Assembly (NCBI GenBank): GCA_963665045.2
Contig: CAXXJQ010000009.1
Span: 372,001-436,000, forward strand
Reading direction: 5' to 3'
From: JAFGRU01 sp016934985
GTDB lineage: Bacteria > Desulfobacterota > Desulfuromonadia > Desulfuromonadales > JAAYDE01
Length of the DNA stretch: 64,000 bases
Below the pieces are notes generated by a model, which was given only the letters and a program-made list of their open reading frames with translations, was not told where the DNA came from and made no database searches. Below are positions 1-10,400 of this stretch, piece after piece (positions within the stretch are counted from its first letter, which is position 1; each line of letters starts with the position of its first letter). Made by a program: the position numbers and the translations under genes.

Positions 1-1326
1 ACAGCGGATGACTGGCGTTACCTTAGAGGCGGATTTCGCCTTGAACATCAGGCTGGCAACCATGACCTTTTCACCTTCCAGGGTGATATTTTCAACGGCA
101 CCAATGGAGAAACTCTCAGCACTGGCTCTGTGACGCCACCATATGTGAATATCTACAACAATGACCACAACGAAAGAGGCTACAACCTGCTCGGACGTTG
201 GACACGATCCCTTTCCGACAACTCTGAACTCTCCCTGCAGGCTTACTACGACCGTAGCGAACACAGACTCCATCTGACTACAGCCAAGGTGGACACTTTC
301 GATATCGATTTCCAGCACCGTTTTCCCCTATGGGAACGCCACGATATTACCTGGGGACTCGGTTACCGCCTTTACAAAGATGACTTCGACACAGAACCGG
401 CTCTCATGACCATAGACCCCACGAGTCGAAACTTTGACATTTTCAGTGCCTTTTTGCAGGATGACATTAACTTTTTTGACAAACGTCTAAGTTTCACCAT
501 CGGTTGCAAATTCGAATACAACAAATTCACCCACTCCGAATTTCAACCTTCGGCCCGGGTTTTGTGGAAACCCAATGAAAAGCACTCCCTGTGGGCCGCG
601 GTGTCCCGGGCTGTGCGCACCCCCTCTCGGGGAGAAAGAGATTCTATTGCGCTTTTATCCACCGTTCCACCACCACCCCTGCCGATAGCAATAACCTATT
701 ACGGCTCCGAAGATTTTGAATCGGAGACCCTGATGGCTTACGAAATCGGTTATCGAGCCCGGATATCCCCCGAACTGACCCTGGATACAACTGTTTATTT
801 CAACGATTACGAAGATTTGCGCCAGAACGTTTTAGGAACCCCGTTTCCCGATGATCCGTTTGCGCCTGCCTACATAATACAACCTGTTTATAGTACCAAC
901 GGCATGGCAGGTGAGGTGTATGGGTTTGAGCTCGCCGCAAACTGGCGCCCCACTGCATGGAGCCGTTTTCAAGCTGCCTATACCTATACAGAAATGGATC
1001 TAGAGCCCGGTGGCGGCAATGTAAGTGTCGCAGAAGAGCAGAACCCTAATTATCAACTTTCCCTGCGCGGGTCTTTCGACCTCCCGGGAAATTTGGAACT
1101 CGATGTCTGGTATCGTCACGTTGACGAAATAAGTGACACTATCAACGGTTATGGCACCATTGATGCCCGACTCGCATGGAAGTACAGGGAGAGCCTGGAA
1201 CTCTCCATCGTTGGCCAAAACCTCCTCAACAGTCACCACCCGGAGTTCGAGCCTGAGGCTCTGAATAGTGTGGCTACCGAAATCGAGCGAGGAGTATACG
1301 GAAAAATCGTCTGGAAATTTAAATAA
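1..1326 (+). CDS. TonB-dependent outer-membrane receptor, 5'-truncated by window edge
   Basis: The frame is open from base 1, so the signal peptide and plug lie outside the window. The 441 visible residues are the alternating polar/aromatic strands of a TonB-dependent receptor barrel, with pieces such as DIDFQHRFPLWERHD, WGLGYRLYKDDFD and LWKPNEKHSLWAAVSRAVRTP, and a C-terminal strand ending in VWKFK. These pieces recur almost in register in the next gene, so the two are tandem paralogues. A GTG at 130 is an internal valine, not a start. The gene lies about 50 bases before the second receptor in an apparent operon with sensory genes. The transported ligand cannot be told from sequence; a haem, siderophore or organic ligand is possible. 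Confidence 0.9.
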   Translation, partial: TADDWRYLRGGFRLEHQAGNHDLFTFQGDIFNGTNGETLSTGSVTPPYVNIYNNDHNERGYNLLGRWTRSLSDNSELSLQAYYDRSEHRLHLTTAKVDTFDIDFQHRFPLWERHDITWGLGYRLYKDDFDTEPALMTIDPTSRNFDIFSAFLQDDINFFDKRLSFTIGCKFEYNKFTHSEFQPSARVLWKPNEKHSLWAAVSRAVRTPSRGERDSIALLSTVPPPPLPIAITYYGSEDFESETLMAYEIGYRARISPELTLDTTVYFNDYEDLRQNVLGTPFPDDPFAPAYIIQPVYSTNGMAGEVYGFELAANWRPTAWSRFQAAYTYTEMDLEPGGGNVSVAEEQNPNYQLSLRGSFDLPGNLELDVWYRHVDEISDTINGYGTIDARLAWKYRESLELSIVGQNLLNSHHPEFEPEALNSVATEIERGVYGKIVWKFK

Positions 1327-1377
1327 AAAATTCCCTGTAAGGGAAAATCAGCCCTGGAAAGAACGTACCATTAATTG

Positions 1378-3456
1378 ATGGGACTAAAATCCTCAAAACA
1401 TACCCCCGTTGTCTCCAAAGCCCTTTTTTCTCTTATTAAAGGGATGCTGCCCATCTGTTTTCTTTTCCTGATGATCGGCACAGGTGCCATGCCAGCTGCC
1501 GGGGATCAGGTTTTTGACTCAAGCTCCGACCTGACCCTTTTCAGCATTGAAGACCTTATGGAGATGGAAATTGTTTCCTTGGTCAAAACCACCCAGAAAA
1601 TCTCGGATATTCCCGCAGCGGTCTTTGTCATCACCCAGGAGGATATCCGCCGCTCGGGAGTGACAAGCATCCCAGAAGCCCTGCGCATGGTGCCCGGTTT
1701 TCAGGTGGCGAAAATCGACGCCAACACATGGGCCGTCACATCGCGTGGCTTCAACGACCTGTTCGGGGAAAAACTGCTGATCCTGATTGACGGGCGCAGC
1801 ATTTACTCACCTCTCCTTTCAGGTACCATATGGGACGAGGATGTTTTCCTGGAAGACGTGGAGCGCATTGAGGTGATTAGGGGGCCGGGAGCCGCGCTGT
1901 GGGGGGCCAATGCCGTCAACGGTATCATCAATATCGTCACCAAGCATTCCCGGGACACCCAGGGAGCCCTGGTAACGGGAGGAGCCGGAAACGAAGAAAA
2001 AGGCTTCGGTGGCGTCCGTGCCGGTAGCGACTTCGCAGGAAACGGCTTCTACCGGGTGTATGCCAAATACTTCAACCGGGATGACAGCGTCTTCTCTTCC
2101 GGCGAAGACGCGGCAGATGAATGGGAGAGATGGCAAGCCGGATTCCGCCTGGACTGGGAAAAGAACGACAAGGACACATTGGTTTTTCATGGTGATGTTT
2201 ACACCACCGATTCGGGTGGCACCACCGAGACGCCGGTCCTAGGTCCGGCCTTGAGCGAAGTGACTGATTTTAAAACCGATGTCAAAGGATGGAATGTCCT
2301 GGCCCGATGGGACCATAAGCTCTCCCCAACTTCGGATACAACAACCCAAATTTTCTTCAACCGCTCCGACAGAAAAGAAATCTATTTTGATGCCGTTCAG
2401 GAAACCTTTGACATCGACTTTCAGCATCACTTCACCCTTGGCCGTAGAAACGATTTCCTTTGGGGCCTCGGTTATCGCCTTTATCAGGACAAGATCGATA
2501 ACAGTTTCAGGGTGTCCTTTGATCCTGATAGCCGAACCAACCGACTGTTAAGCGCCTTTGTCCAAGACCGCATCACCCTCCGCGAAGACCGCTGGTACCT
2601 GACCCTTGGCTCGAAATTCGAGCATAACGACTATACCGGCTTTGAAATCCAGCCCAACGCCAGGCTGCTGTGGAAACCCAGGGAGGACATCTCCCTTTGG
2701 GCCAGCATTTCCCGGGCTGTGCGAACCCCGGGCCGCCTCGATTCCGATTCCCGCATCAACTTCATCGTCCTCCCATACGCAAGTCCGCCACCTAACTACA
2801 ACCTCATTTCCCTATTCGGCAACGACGATCTCGAATCGGAAGAGCTGATTGCCTATGAAGCCGGTTTCCGCTACCAGATTACCCCCGGGCTTTCCCTGGA
2901 TATCACCGGCTTTTACAACAAATACGATAATCTGATTACCCTGGACGTTGGCACACCTTACCCGGAAATCTCGCCCGCTCCATTACACCTGGTCACGCCT
3001 CTAACCATAGTCGACAAAATGAAAGGCGAAACCTACGGTGTGGAAATCGCAGCAAGCTGGAACCCGTGGGACTTCTGGAAACTGGCCGCAGCCTATTCCT
3101 ACCTGCAGATATACTTGCACAACGACGGCAGTGTCCCGGACGCTCTGTTCAATGTAGAAGGGTTTGAAGGCAACAGTCCCCATCATCAATTGTCGCTGCA
3201 GTCGCGCATGGACCTTTTCGACAATTTCGAACTTGACCTGTGGCTCCGCTATGTTGACAACCTCCCCAATATGGGCATCCCCAGCTATGTCACCCTGGAC
3301 GCCCGCATAGGCTGGCATATCAGCGATAATTTGGAACTGTCCCTGAACGGCCAGAACCTCTTTGACAACCGCCACCCCGAGGGCACCACTTATTACAACG
3401 AACCCGCTCAAGTGGAGCGGGGATTTTACGGTAAACTGACTTGGCGTTTCAGGTGA
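1378..3456 (+). CDS. TonB-dependent outer-membrane receptor (second paralogue)
   Basis: Complete receptor of 692 aa. Residues 1 to about 42 form a signal peptide with a long hydrophobic core. The plug domain follows (about 55-165), with KTTQKISDIPAAVFVITQED, RSGVTSIPEALRMVPGFQVA and VERIEVIRGPGAALWGANAV, and then a 22-strand-type barrel ending in LTWRFR. A TTG directly precedes the ATG at 1378; I chose the ATG, though no strong Shine-Dalgarno site decides it. The barrel closely resembles the truncated receptor upstream, which suggests tandem duplication. Only 7 bases separate its stop from the yfiR-like gene, so the receptor is probably co-transcribed with periplasmic and membrane sensors. 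The ligand is unknown. Confidence 0.92.
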   Translation: MGLKSSKHTPVVSKALFSLIKGMLPICFLFLMIGTGAMPAAGDQVFDSSSDLTLFSIEDLMEMEIVSLVKTTQKISDIPAAVFVITQEDIRRSGVTSIPEALRMVPGFQVAKIDANTWAVTSRGFNDLFGEKLLILIDGRSIYSPLLSGTIWDEDVFLEDVERIEVIRGPGAALWGANAVNGIINIVTKHSRDTQGALVTGGAGNEEKGFGGVRAGSDFAGNGFYRVYAKYFNRDDSVFSSGEDAADEWERWQAGFRLDWEKNDKDTLVFHGDVYTTDSGGTTETPVLGPALSEVTDFKTDVKGWNVLARWDHKLSPTSDTTTQIFFNRSDRKEIYFDAVQETFDIDFQHHFTLGRRNDFLWGLGYRLYQDKIDNSFRVSFDPDSRTNRLLSAFVQDRITLREDRWYLTLGSKFEHNDYTGFEIQPNARLLWKPREDISLWASISRAVRTPGRLDSDSRINFIVLPYASPPPNYNLISLFGNDDLESEELIAYEAGFRYQITPGLSLDITGFYNKYDNLITLDVGTPYPEISPAPLHLVTPLTIVDKMKGETYGVEIAASWNPWDFWKLAAAYSYLQIYLHNDGSVPDALFNVEGFEGNSPHHQLSLQSRMDLFDNFELDLWLRYVDNLPNMGIPSYVTLDARIGWHISDNLELSLNGQNLFDNRHPEGTTYYNEPAQVERGFYGKLTWRFR

Positions 3457-3463
3457 TAAAGAT

Positions 3464-4018
3464 ATGACGAAACGAATATTCACATATATCCTCTCAATCT
3501 TATGCCTGTTCCTGGTTTTAAGCCCGGCGCCAAGGACCGAAGCGGCCTCTCCGTCATCCCTTACCGAAGAGCAGGTTAAAGCCGCCTACATCTACAACTT
3601 CGCCAAATTCGTGCAATGGCCTGAAACGGCCTTTCTCAGTGCCAATGAGCCCCTGCGCATCTGCATTGTGGGATCGGAAGCACTTTTTAAGGCCATGGAG
3701 CCCCTCAGCAACAAAACCGTTCAGGGACGGTCCCTGAAAATATCGAAACGCTCGACCCTGAAAACAACCCCGGATTGCCATATCCTTTTCATCGGCCGGC
3801 ATTACCAGGGAGAACCCTGGCAAGAACTTAAGAAAAATATTTTCACTCCGGTGCTGACCATTGCCGATTTCGAGTCTTTCGTTACCGACGGGGGCATTAT
3901 CGAGTTCGTCCGTGAAGGCTCGAAAATCCGTTTTGCCGTCAACATCGCGGCAGCAAGGCAGGCAGGCCTGAAACTCAGCTCCAAACTTCTGAAGTTGGCC
4001 ATCTTTGTTGAGGAGTAA
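3464..4018 (+). CDS. YfiR-family periplasmic protein (DUF4154)
   Basis: Protein of 184 aa with a Sec signal peptide (about residues 1-27) and the YfiR/DUF4154 hallmark KAAYIYNFAKFVQWP just after it, then LRICIVGS, a two-stranded core and the late motif GSKIRFAVNIAAARQAGLKL. In Pseudomonas, YfiR is the periplasmic inhibitor of the CHASE8-bearing diguanylate cyclase YfiN (family knowledge). Here the next gene, 2 bases on, is a histidine kinase whose periplasmic part resembles CHASE8, so this protein probably gates that kinase (inference). It sits directly behind two TonB receptors. One cysteine pair (residues about 67 and 104) could form a redox-sensitive disulfide as in YfiR, but this is untested. 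Confidence 0.85.
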   Translation: MTKRIFTYILSILCLFLVLSPAPRTEAASPSSLTEEQVKAAYIYNFAKFVQWPETAFLSANEPLRICIVGSEALFKAMEPLSNKTVQGRSLKISKRSTLKTTPDCHILFIGRHYQGEPWQELKKNIFTPVLTIADFESFVTDGGIIEFVREGSKIRFAVNIAAARQAGLKLSSKLLKLAIFVEE

Positions 4019-4020
4019 CC

Positions 4021-6474
4021 GTGGGGAAAAAGCTCTTCCATTTTAGGATATCAGTTCGACTTAAACTTCTCCTGATGCTGATCGGGACAGGGGCAATGAT
4101 CTCCGTCCTGTTCGGAGCCTATTTTATTTTTTCGGAATTGAATGAATATAAAAAAAACGCCCTGTCCATGGTTAACACCACGGCCAAAATCATCAGCGCC
4201 AACAGCACCGCCGCCGTTGCCTTCCAGGACCCCGATGCCGCCAGAGATACCCTGTCGGCCCTGGTCTCCACTCCCACGATCCGCCATGCCAGCATTCTCT
4301 CCCCCGAACGGGGAGTATTGGCCGAATATGGAAAAAGGGACGCCGAAGATGATGCCTTGCTAAAACAGTTTGCAGCTCGGGCTCCGGGGGAAAGACTGGC
4401 GGAAATTTTTGCTTTTCTTTCTTTTGGCCAAACCGGGAAATGGCAGGACAGTCGGCTCCAGACCTTTCATCCCATCCGCCTGGATAATGAAGTTGTCGGT
4501 GCAATATCCCTGACCGCCGATTTGTCCGACATGCATCGTGAATTCCGCCGGGAAACCATCGATGTCCTGGGCATTCTCTCCATCATCTTCGGCATTTCCA
4601 TCCTCATTGCTTCATTCCTCCAGCGTATTATTTCTTCGCCGTTACTCCAGTTGAGCCGGACCATGCATAATGTTTCGGAAAGTGGCAATTATTCCCTTCG
4701 GGCGAGGAAAACCACAAACGACGAAATCGGCGATCTATACGAGAGTTTCAACCAAATGCTCGGTCAAACCGAAAAACGGGATCGCGAACTCAAGCACCAT
4801 CGTGAAAACCTTGAAGTTCTCGTTCAGAGAAGAACCTCCGAGCTCATCGATGCCAAGGAAAAAGCTGAAGCGGCCAACCATGCCAAAAGCGCCTTCCTGG
4901 CCAACATGAGCCACGAAATCCGCACCCCCATGAACGGAATTCTGGGAATGACGGAAATTCTTCTTGATACCGGACTCACCCCGGAACAGAGCCGTTTTGC
5001 CCAAAGCGTCTACACCTCCGGCGAATCTCTGCTCACCATCCTCAATGACATCCTCGATTTCTCAAAAATCGAGGCCGGCAAGATGGTTCTTGAAGCATCC
5101 GATTTCAACCTTCAGGCTTTGGCCGAAGAGGTCATGCAAATATTTAAAGCACCTGCCAGCAACAAGGGCCTTGAACTGGCCCTAAACATCGATGATGATG
5201 TCCCCCTGTTCCTCAATGGCGATGTCGTTCGTCTGCGCCAGGTTCTTTCCAATCTCATAGCTAATGCCGTTAAATTTACGGAAAGGGGCCTGGTCCTTGT
5301 CCATGTTCTTTGCAAACAAGTCATTGATGACCACTTGCAGTTGCGTTTTTCCATTCGCGACACCGGGATCGGCATCAGTCTCAAGGAGCAGGAACGTCTT
5401 TTCCTTCCTTTTTCCCAGGCAGATGAATCGACTACCCGGAGATTCGGCGGAACAGGGCTCGGCTTAGTCATCTCCAGGAAACTGGTCGAACTGATGGGCG
5501 GCCATATCGGCCTTGAAAGTGAGATTGGGAAAGGTTCCATATTCTGGTTTACCTGCACCTTTAAAAAAGGTGATGAGACGGCCGTTCCGAAACCCGCGCC
5601 AGTTTCCAAGAAGCTTCCAGTCGAGGATACCCCGAAGAAGGCTGAAGCCGCTCCCCCGAAAGTGGCCTCCAAATCCGATTTAAGGATACTTCTGGTCGAG
5701 GACAATCCGGTCAATCAGGAAGTAACCCTGGGTATCCTCAATATCTTTGGCTGCAAGGCAGACCTGGCAGAGAACGGCCTTCTGGCCCTGGAAGCCTGGG
5801 AGAAGAACAACTACGACCTGATACTTATGGACTGCCAGATGCCCGAAATGGACGGCTATCAGGCGACCGAGGCCATCCGCCGGGAAGAAAGAAAAAGAGG
5901 GGCCGCTACCCAAATCCCCGTAGTCGCCCTTACCGCCCACGCCCTCAAAGGGGACCGCGAAAAGTGCCTGGCAGCCGGCATGGACGACTTCCTCCCGAAA
6001 CCTTTTAAACAACAACAGCTTCTGGATATCCTCGAAAAATGGGTGGGCTTCAAAAGCAAAGAAAACAAGGTAGATGTCACTGCAGAGAAAGCGACAGAAA
6101 CTCCAGACGAAGGAACTCTTATCGACCAAAAAGCCCTGGAGAACATCCGCTCTCTGGAATCACCCGGCAATCCCGGGATTCTGGGAAAGGTTATTGAAAT
6201 ATACCTGCAGGAGGCCCCCCAAACCATCCAGACCCTTCGCCAGGCAATCTCTGAGGGCAACGCCGAAACCGTCCGCCAGAAGGCCCATTATTTTAAATCA
6301 GGCAGCGCAAATCTGGGCGCCATTAAGTTAGCTGAAATTTGCAAAGAGCTGGAATGCATGGGAAAAGCCGAGAATCTCAGCAATGCCGCCAAGGTTCTTG
6401 AACAAATTGATGAAATTTTCCCCAAAGTGGCAAAAGTTTTGGAAAAACAATCATCAACAGACAGTAAGCGCTGA
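4021..6474 (+). CDS. Hybrid sensor histidine kinase: CHASE8-like, HAMP, HisKA, HATPase, REC, HPt
   Basis: Inner-membrane kinase of 817 aa starting at GTG, with GGAG of the preceding stop region as ribosome site. TM1 is about 14-36. The periplasmic segment (about 37-170) has the CHASE8-like run TAKIISANSTAAVAFQDPDA. TM2 is about 178-198, then HAMP (200-252). HisKA carries the phosphoacceptor in NMSHEIRTPMNGILGM (about 297). The HATPase N, G1 and G2 boxes include RDTGIGIS and FGGTGLGLVIS. The receiver (about 555-680) has the acceptor Asp in LILMDCQMPEMDGY. The C-terminal HPt has its His in QKAHYFKSGSANLGA. The protein holds a complete internal phosphorelay. It is paired with the YfiR-like gene and is closely similar over its C-terminal half to the kinase at 7450-10686. 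Confidence 0.92.
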   Translation: MGKKLFHFRISVRLKLLLMLIGTGAMISVLFGAYFIFSELNEYKKNALSMVNTTAKIISANSTAAVAFQDPDAARDTLSALVSTPTIRHASILSPERGVLAEYGKRDAEDDALLKQFAARAPGERLAEIFAFLSFGQTGKWQDSRLQTFHPIRLDNEVVGAISLTADLSDMHREFRRETIDVLGILSIIFGISILIASFLQRIISSPLLQLSRTMHNVSESGNYSLRARKTTNDEIGDLYESFNQMLGQTEKRDRELKHHRENLEVLVQRRTSELIDAKEKAEAANHAKSAFLANMSHEIRTPMNGILGMTEILLDTGLTPEQSRFAQSVYTSGESLLTILNDILDFSKIEAGKMVLEASDFNLQALAEEVMQIFKAPASNKGLELALNIDDDVPLFLNGDVVRLRQVLSNLIANAVKFTERGLVLVHVLCKQVIDDHLQLRFSIRDTGIGISLKEQERLFLPFSQADESTTRRFGGTGLGLVISRKLVELMGGHIGLESEIGKGSIFWFTCTFKKGDETAVPKPAPVSKKLPVEDTPKKAEAAPPKVASKSDLRILLVEDNPVNQEVTLGILNIFGCKADLAENGLLALEAWEKNNYDLILMDCQMPEMDGYQATEAIRREERKRGAATQIPVVALTAHALKGDREKCLAAGMDDFLPKPFKQQQLLDILEKWVGFKSKENKVDVTAEKATETPDEGTLIDQKALENIRSLESPGNPGILGKVIEIYLQEAPQTIQTLRQAISEGNAETVRQKAHYFKSGSANLGAIKLAEICKELECMGKAENLSNAAKVLEQIDEIFPKVAKVLEKQSSTDSKR

Positions 6475-6507
6475 AAAAATAACCACCATTTATGGGAGTA
6501 GTAATTA

Positions 6508-7434
6508 ATGGGCAACAGGATAATTCCCCTGAAAAATTCAACTATTACCCCAGCGACTTTAGTCAGGTTGTTTATTGGGGTCTTTTGTTCTTTTCTGGCT
6601 TTGGGCCCCCCATCAGTGGCTCGGTGCGAAACTCGGTTGACCGCGGTCAAGACTGAAAAAATCCCTGTCATTGACGGCTACGATAAGGATTCGGCCTGGG
6701 AAAACGCCCCGGAGGTCATCACAAGAGATACCATTGCCGGCATTGATGTGGCCATTAAAGCCGTCTTTACCGAAAAGGAAATTTTTTTCAGGGTCCGCTT
6801 CCCCGATCCCGACGAATCGAGACTTCACAAAGCCTGGGTCTGGAACCAGGAGTCAAAGATGTATGAGAGCGGCCCCTTACGGGAGGATTGTTTTGTTTTC
6901 AAATGGGCCATGGATTGGGGAACAACCAACCTGAGCATTGAGACTAACGAAAGTTACACGGCCGACATCTGGTTCTGGAAAGCAAACCGCACTGACCCGG
7001 CGGGCTTCGCTGACGACAAATATCAGCTTTTCAGCTCCAATGGAATCTCCGGCGCAAACAAAGTGGTTACCCGAAGCGGGAAACAAATGTCCCTCAAAAG
7101 AAAGGGCGATGCCGGGAACCCTGCCTACGGGAATAGTATTTTACTGGATTACGCCGGGGAAACGCTGCCTCAGTTCGTTCCCCAGACACCGACCGGAAGC
7201 CGGGCGGATATCCGGGCAAAAGGCGTATGGAGCAACGGAGAGTGGTGCCTGGAGTTTGGCCGGAAACTGGTGACCGGCAATGCTGACGATGTTCAGTTCG
7301 AACCAGGAAAAGAATACCTGTTCGGCATTTCCCGTTATGAAATTGCCGGCAGGAAGCCGGAGGCAAACTCCAGCCAGCCGCTTTTCGGGACCGGCGACGT
7401 TTCCGAAAAACTTATTCTCGGCTTTGCAAAATAA
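6508..7434 (+). CDS. Secreted ethylbenzene-dehydrogenase-related (EB_dh-type) protein
   Basis: Protein of 308 aa with an N-terminal signal peptide (about 1-40) and a single domain beginning KIPVIDGYDKDSAWENAPEV, followed by VAIKAVFTEKEIFFRVRFPD and a C-terminal LEFGRKLVTGNADDVQFEPG. This pattern (net charge-rich beta sandwich, 'dG..de.aW..a') is that of the EB_dh haem-binding domain found in the gamma subunit of ethylbenzene dehydrogenase and in many periplasmic cytochromes. No CXXCH motif is present, so any haem would be b-type or the fold is used for another ligand. GGGAG lies before the ATG. The position between two hybrid kinases suggests a sensing or redox accessory (inference). Confidence 0.75.
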   Translation: MGNRIIPLKNSTITPATLVRLFIGVFCSFLALGPPSVARCETRLTAVKTEKIPVIDGYDKDSAWENAPEVITRDTIAGIDVAIKAVFTEKEIFFRVRFPDPDESRLHKAWVWNQESKMYESGPLREDCFVFKWAMDWGTTNLSIETNESYTADIWFWKANRTDPAGFADDKYQLFSSNGISGANKVVTRSGKQMSLKRKGDAGNPAYGNSILLDYAGETLPQFVPQTPTGSRADIRAKGVWSNGEWCLEFGRKLVTGNADDVQFEPGKEYLFGISRYEIAGRKPEANSSQPLFGTGDVSEKLILGFAK

Positions 7435-7449
7435 AGGGATTTACATCAA

Positions 7450-10400
7450 GTGACATTTCGTAGCGCACGCACCTACGGTTTGGGCCTGATACTGACGATT
7501 CTGCTTCTCGTCGGCCTGGCCCCGACCTACATGGTTTTTGAAGTTTCCGGACACAGTCAAAAGCTTTCCACTGAAGTTGCGAGCCAGAAATTGACCTTTG
7601 AAGCACAGGCTGTATTCCTTAAAACCCGCCACCAGTTCGACACCCTCAACGATTTCAATGAAAAACAATTTTCCCTGGTTCTTGGCAACCTGGAGAAAGC
7701 CATACGCAAAGCTGACGAACTGGTGGGCGAAACCCGGGATGAGAAGAAGAAAAAGCTGCTGAAAAGTTTCAGCAGAAACTTGAAGATATTCCGCATCGCA
7801 GTCGTCCAGTACGGCACCGAAGCCCGGCGGGACGCGACAGCGGACAATACCTACCAACTCCGTAAGGTTGCCGTAAAAGCTTCTGAAAAGGTCATCGACA
7901 CTCTGGGCATGTTTATAGAAACCTCAGGGAATAATATGTTGGGCTGGATTCAGAGTAATGACCGGGTAATCCTTCAAAGCCAGAGGCTTTCCATTCTGGG
8001 GGTGGTTCTTGGAGCCATGGCTGCAGCTCTGGTTGCCCTCATGCTTAACCGGTCCCTGGCAACTCCTATTGCCAAACTCGTGGAAGGAGCCGACAGTCTG
8101 GCTCAGGGGAACCTTGATTTCCAGGTCGAACTTGACAGTTCCGACGATCTCGCTCGGGTGGCCGAATCCTTCAACAATATGGCCAGAGAACTTCGGCTGC
8201 ATATCAATCGTCAGGAAGAGCTGGTCAACAAAGCACGGCAAGCCGCCGTTTCTGAAGAGAAAAAAGCCAACGAGTTGGAAGATGCCAATCGTCAGCTTCA
8301 GGAAGAAGTTTTCGAACGCCATAAAGCTGAAAAAAGAATCACGGATGCCCTGGAAACCACCGAAAGGATCCTCGAGTCCATGCCCTTTGGGGTCATCATA
8401 ATCGGCCGGGACCAGAAAATTCGCCAGATCAACAAGGCCGCCCTGAAGATGATGGGTCTCTCCTCCGCTGAGGAGATCCTGGGCAGGCTCTGCCATCAAC
8501 ACATCTGTCCTGCCGAAAAAGGCGCCTGTCCGCTCCTCGATCTTGGGCTGGACATCGATAGTTCAGAAAAAATTCTCCTCGACCGGGAAGGACAGCAAAT
8601 ACCCATTCTGAAAACCGTGGTACCCATGACCCTCGAGGGTGAAGAGGTCCTGCTCGAAGCATTTGTTGAGATCACCGCCCAGAAAAAGACGGAGAAAGCT
8701 CTGGAAAAAGCAAGGAAAGCGGCTGAGAGCGCCAACCTGGCCAAAAGTGCCTTCCTGGCCAACATGAGTCACGAAATCCGCACACCCATGAACGGCATTC
8801 TGGGGATGACGGAAATCCTCCTCGGCACCGAGCTCAACCCCGATCAGCGCCGTTTCGCCCAAAGTGTTTACACCTCGGGGGAGTCCCTGCTTAATGTCCT
8901 CAATGACATTCTCGATTTTTCTAAAATCGAGGCCGGCAAGCTGGTTCTGGAATGTGTTGATTTTGACCTGTACACCCTGGTCGAGGATGTTGCTGACCTT
9001 TTCGCTTCCTCCGCCCATAGAAAAGGGCTGGAGATCATTGTTTCTATTCCTGAGCAGGTTCCGGCGGCCCTTCAAGGCGACTCAAGTCGCCTGAGACAGG
9101 TTCTTTCCAACCTTATTGGAAATGCCGTCAAGTTTACCGAGCAAGGCGAAGTGGTCGTGGAGATTTCCTGCGAAACAGAAACCAATGACCATGCCCTGCT
9201 GCATTTTTCAGTTAGAGACACCGGCATCGGCATCAGCATGCAAAACCAGGCACGACTGTTCCAACCTTTTTCTCAGGCAGACGAATCGACCACCCGCAAG
9301 TTTGGCGGCACCGGACTTGGCCTGGCCATCGCAAAAAACCTCGTTGAGATTATGGGTGGCCACCTCACAGTAAAAAGTGAGACAGGAAAGGGTTCGACTT
9401 TCCGGTTCGACTGCGAACTGAAAAAAAGCGGCATAGATATTCAAGCCGCAAGTTCAGCCCCAGCTGGACTTGCGGGCAGAAAAATCCTTATTGTCGATGA
9501 CAACGCCACCAATCGGGACATCCTGGCACGTCAACTCTCCTCCTGGGGTTTGGTCCCGACCGATGTGAGCAATGCCGCGGATGCACTCAAAGTTTTAAAA
9601 GAAACTTGCAAAAATGACCCTTTCAGCCTCGTCATCCTGGACGAGCAAATGCCGGAAACCAACGGTCTGCAATTGGCTTTCCGTATCCGGGAAAACACGC
9701 AACTGGCGAATATTCCCCTGATCCTCTTAAGTTCTTCGGGAATAACCGCGACCTCCGAAGAAATAAAAAGAGCCGCCATAAAAGCTTGCCACTCAAAGCC
9801 TATCCGCCAGTCCGAACTTCGACAGTCCGTGGCTAAACTTTTATCCCCCCTGCCCGAGTCCGACAAGATGGTGCCGGCAGAGGAAAATCAGCCGCAGGAT
9901 ACTGGCGTGCCTTCCGGAATTCGCATACTTGTGGCAGAAGACAATCCCGTCAACCAGGAAGTTATCCTGAATATTCTCAATTTCTACGGGTGCGAAACCG
10001 ATCTCGCTGAAAACGGCCGGATGGCCATGGGTGCCTGGCAAAAGAACCCCTACGACCTGATTCTCATGGATTGCCAGATGCCGGAGATGGATGGCTATGA
10101 AGTGACCGAAGTCATCCGCCGCGAGGAACAAAAGACCGGCACCCATATTCCCGTCATCGCCCTGACCGCTCACGCGCTCAAAGGAGACCGTGAGAAATGC
10201 CTGGCCGCAGGCATGGACGACTTTCTCTCAAAGCCTTTCAAACGTCAACAGCTTCTGGATATTCTCAAACAATGGGTTGGCGGGGAAAAAACAGTAAAGG
10301 CCACAACGTCAGCCAACGCTGATAACCGGCAAATAGAACCAATAATCGACGCTAATGCCCTTGAAAATATCCGGTCCCTGGAATCGCGGGACAATCCGGG

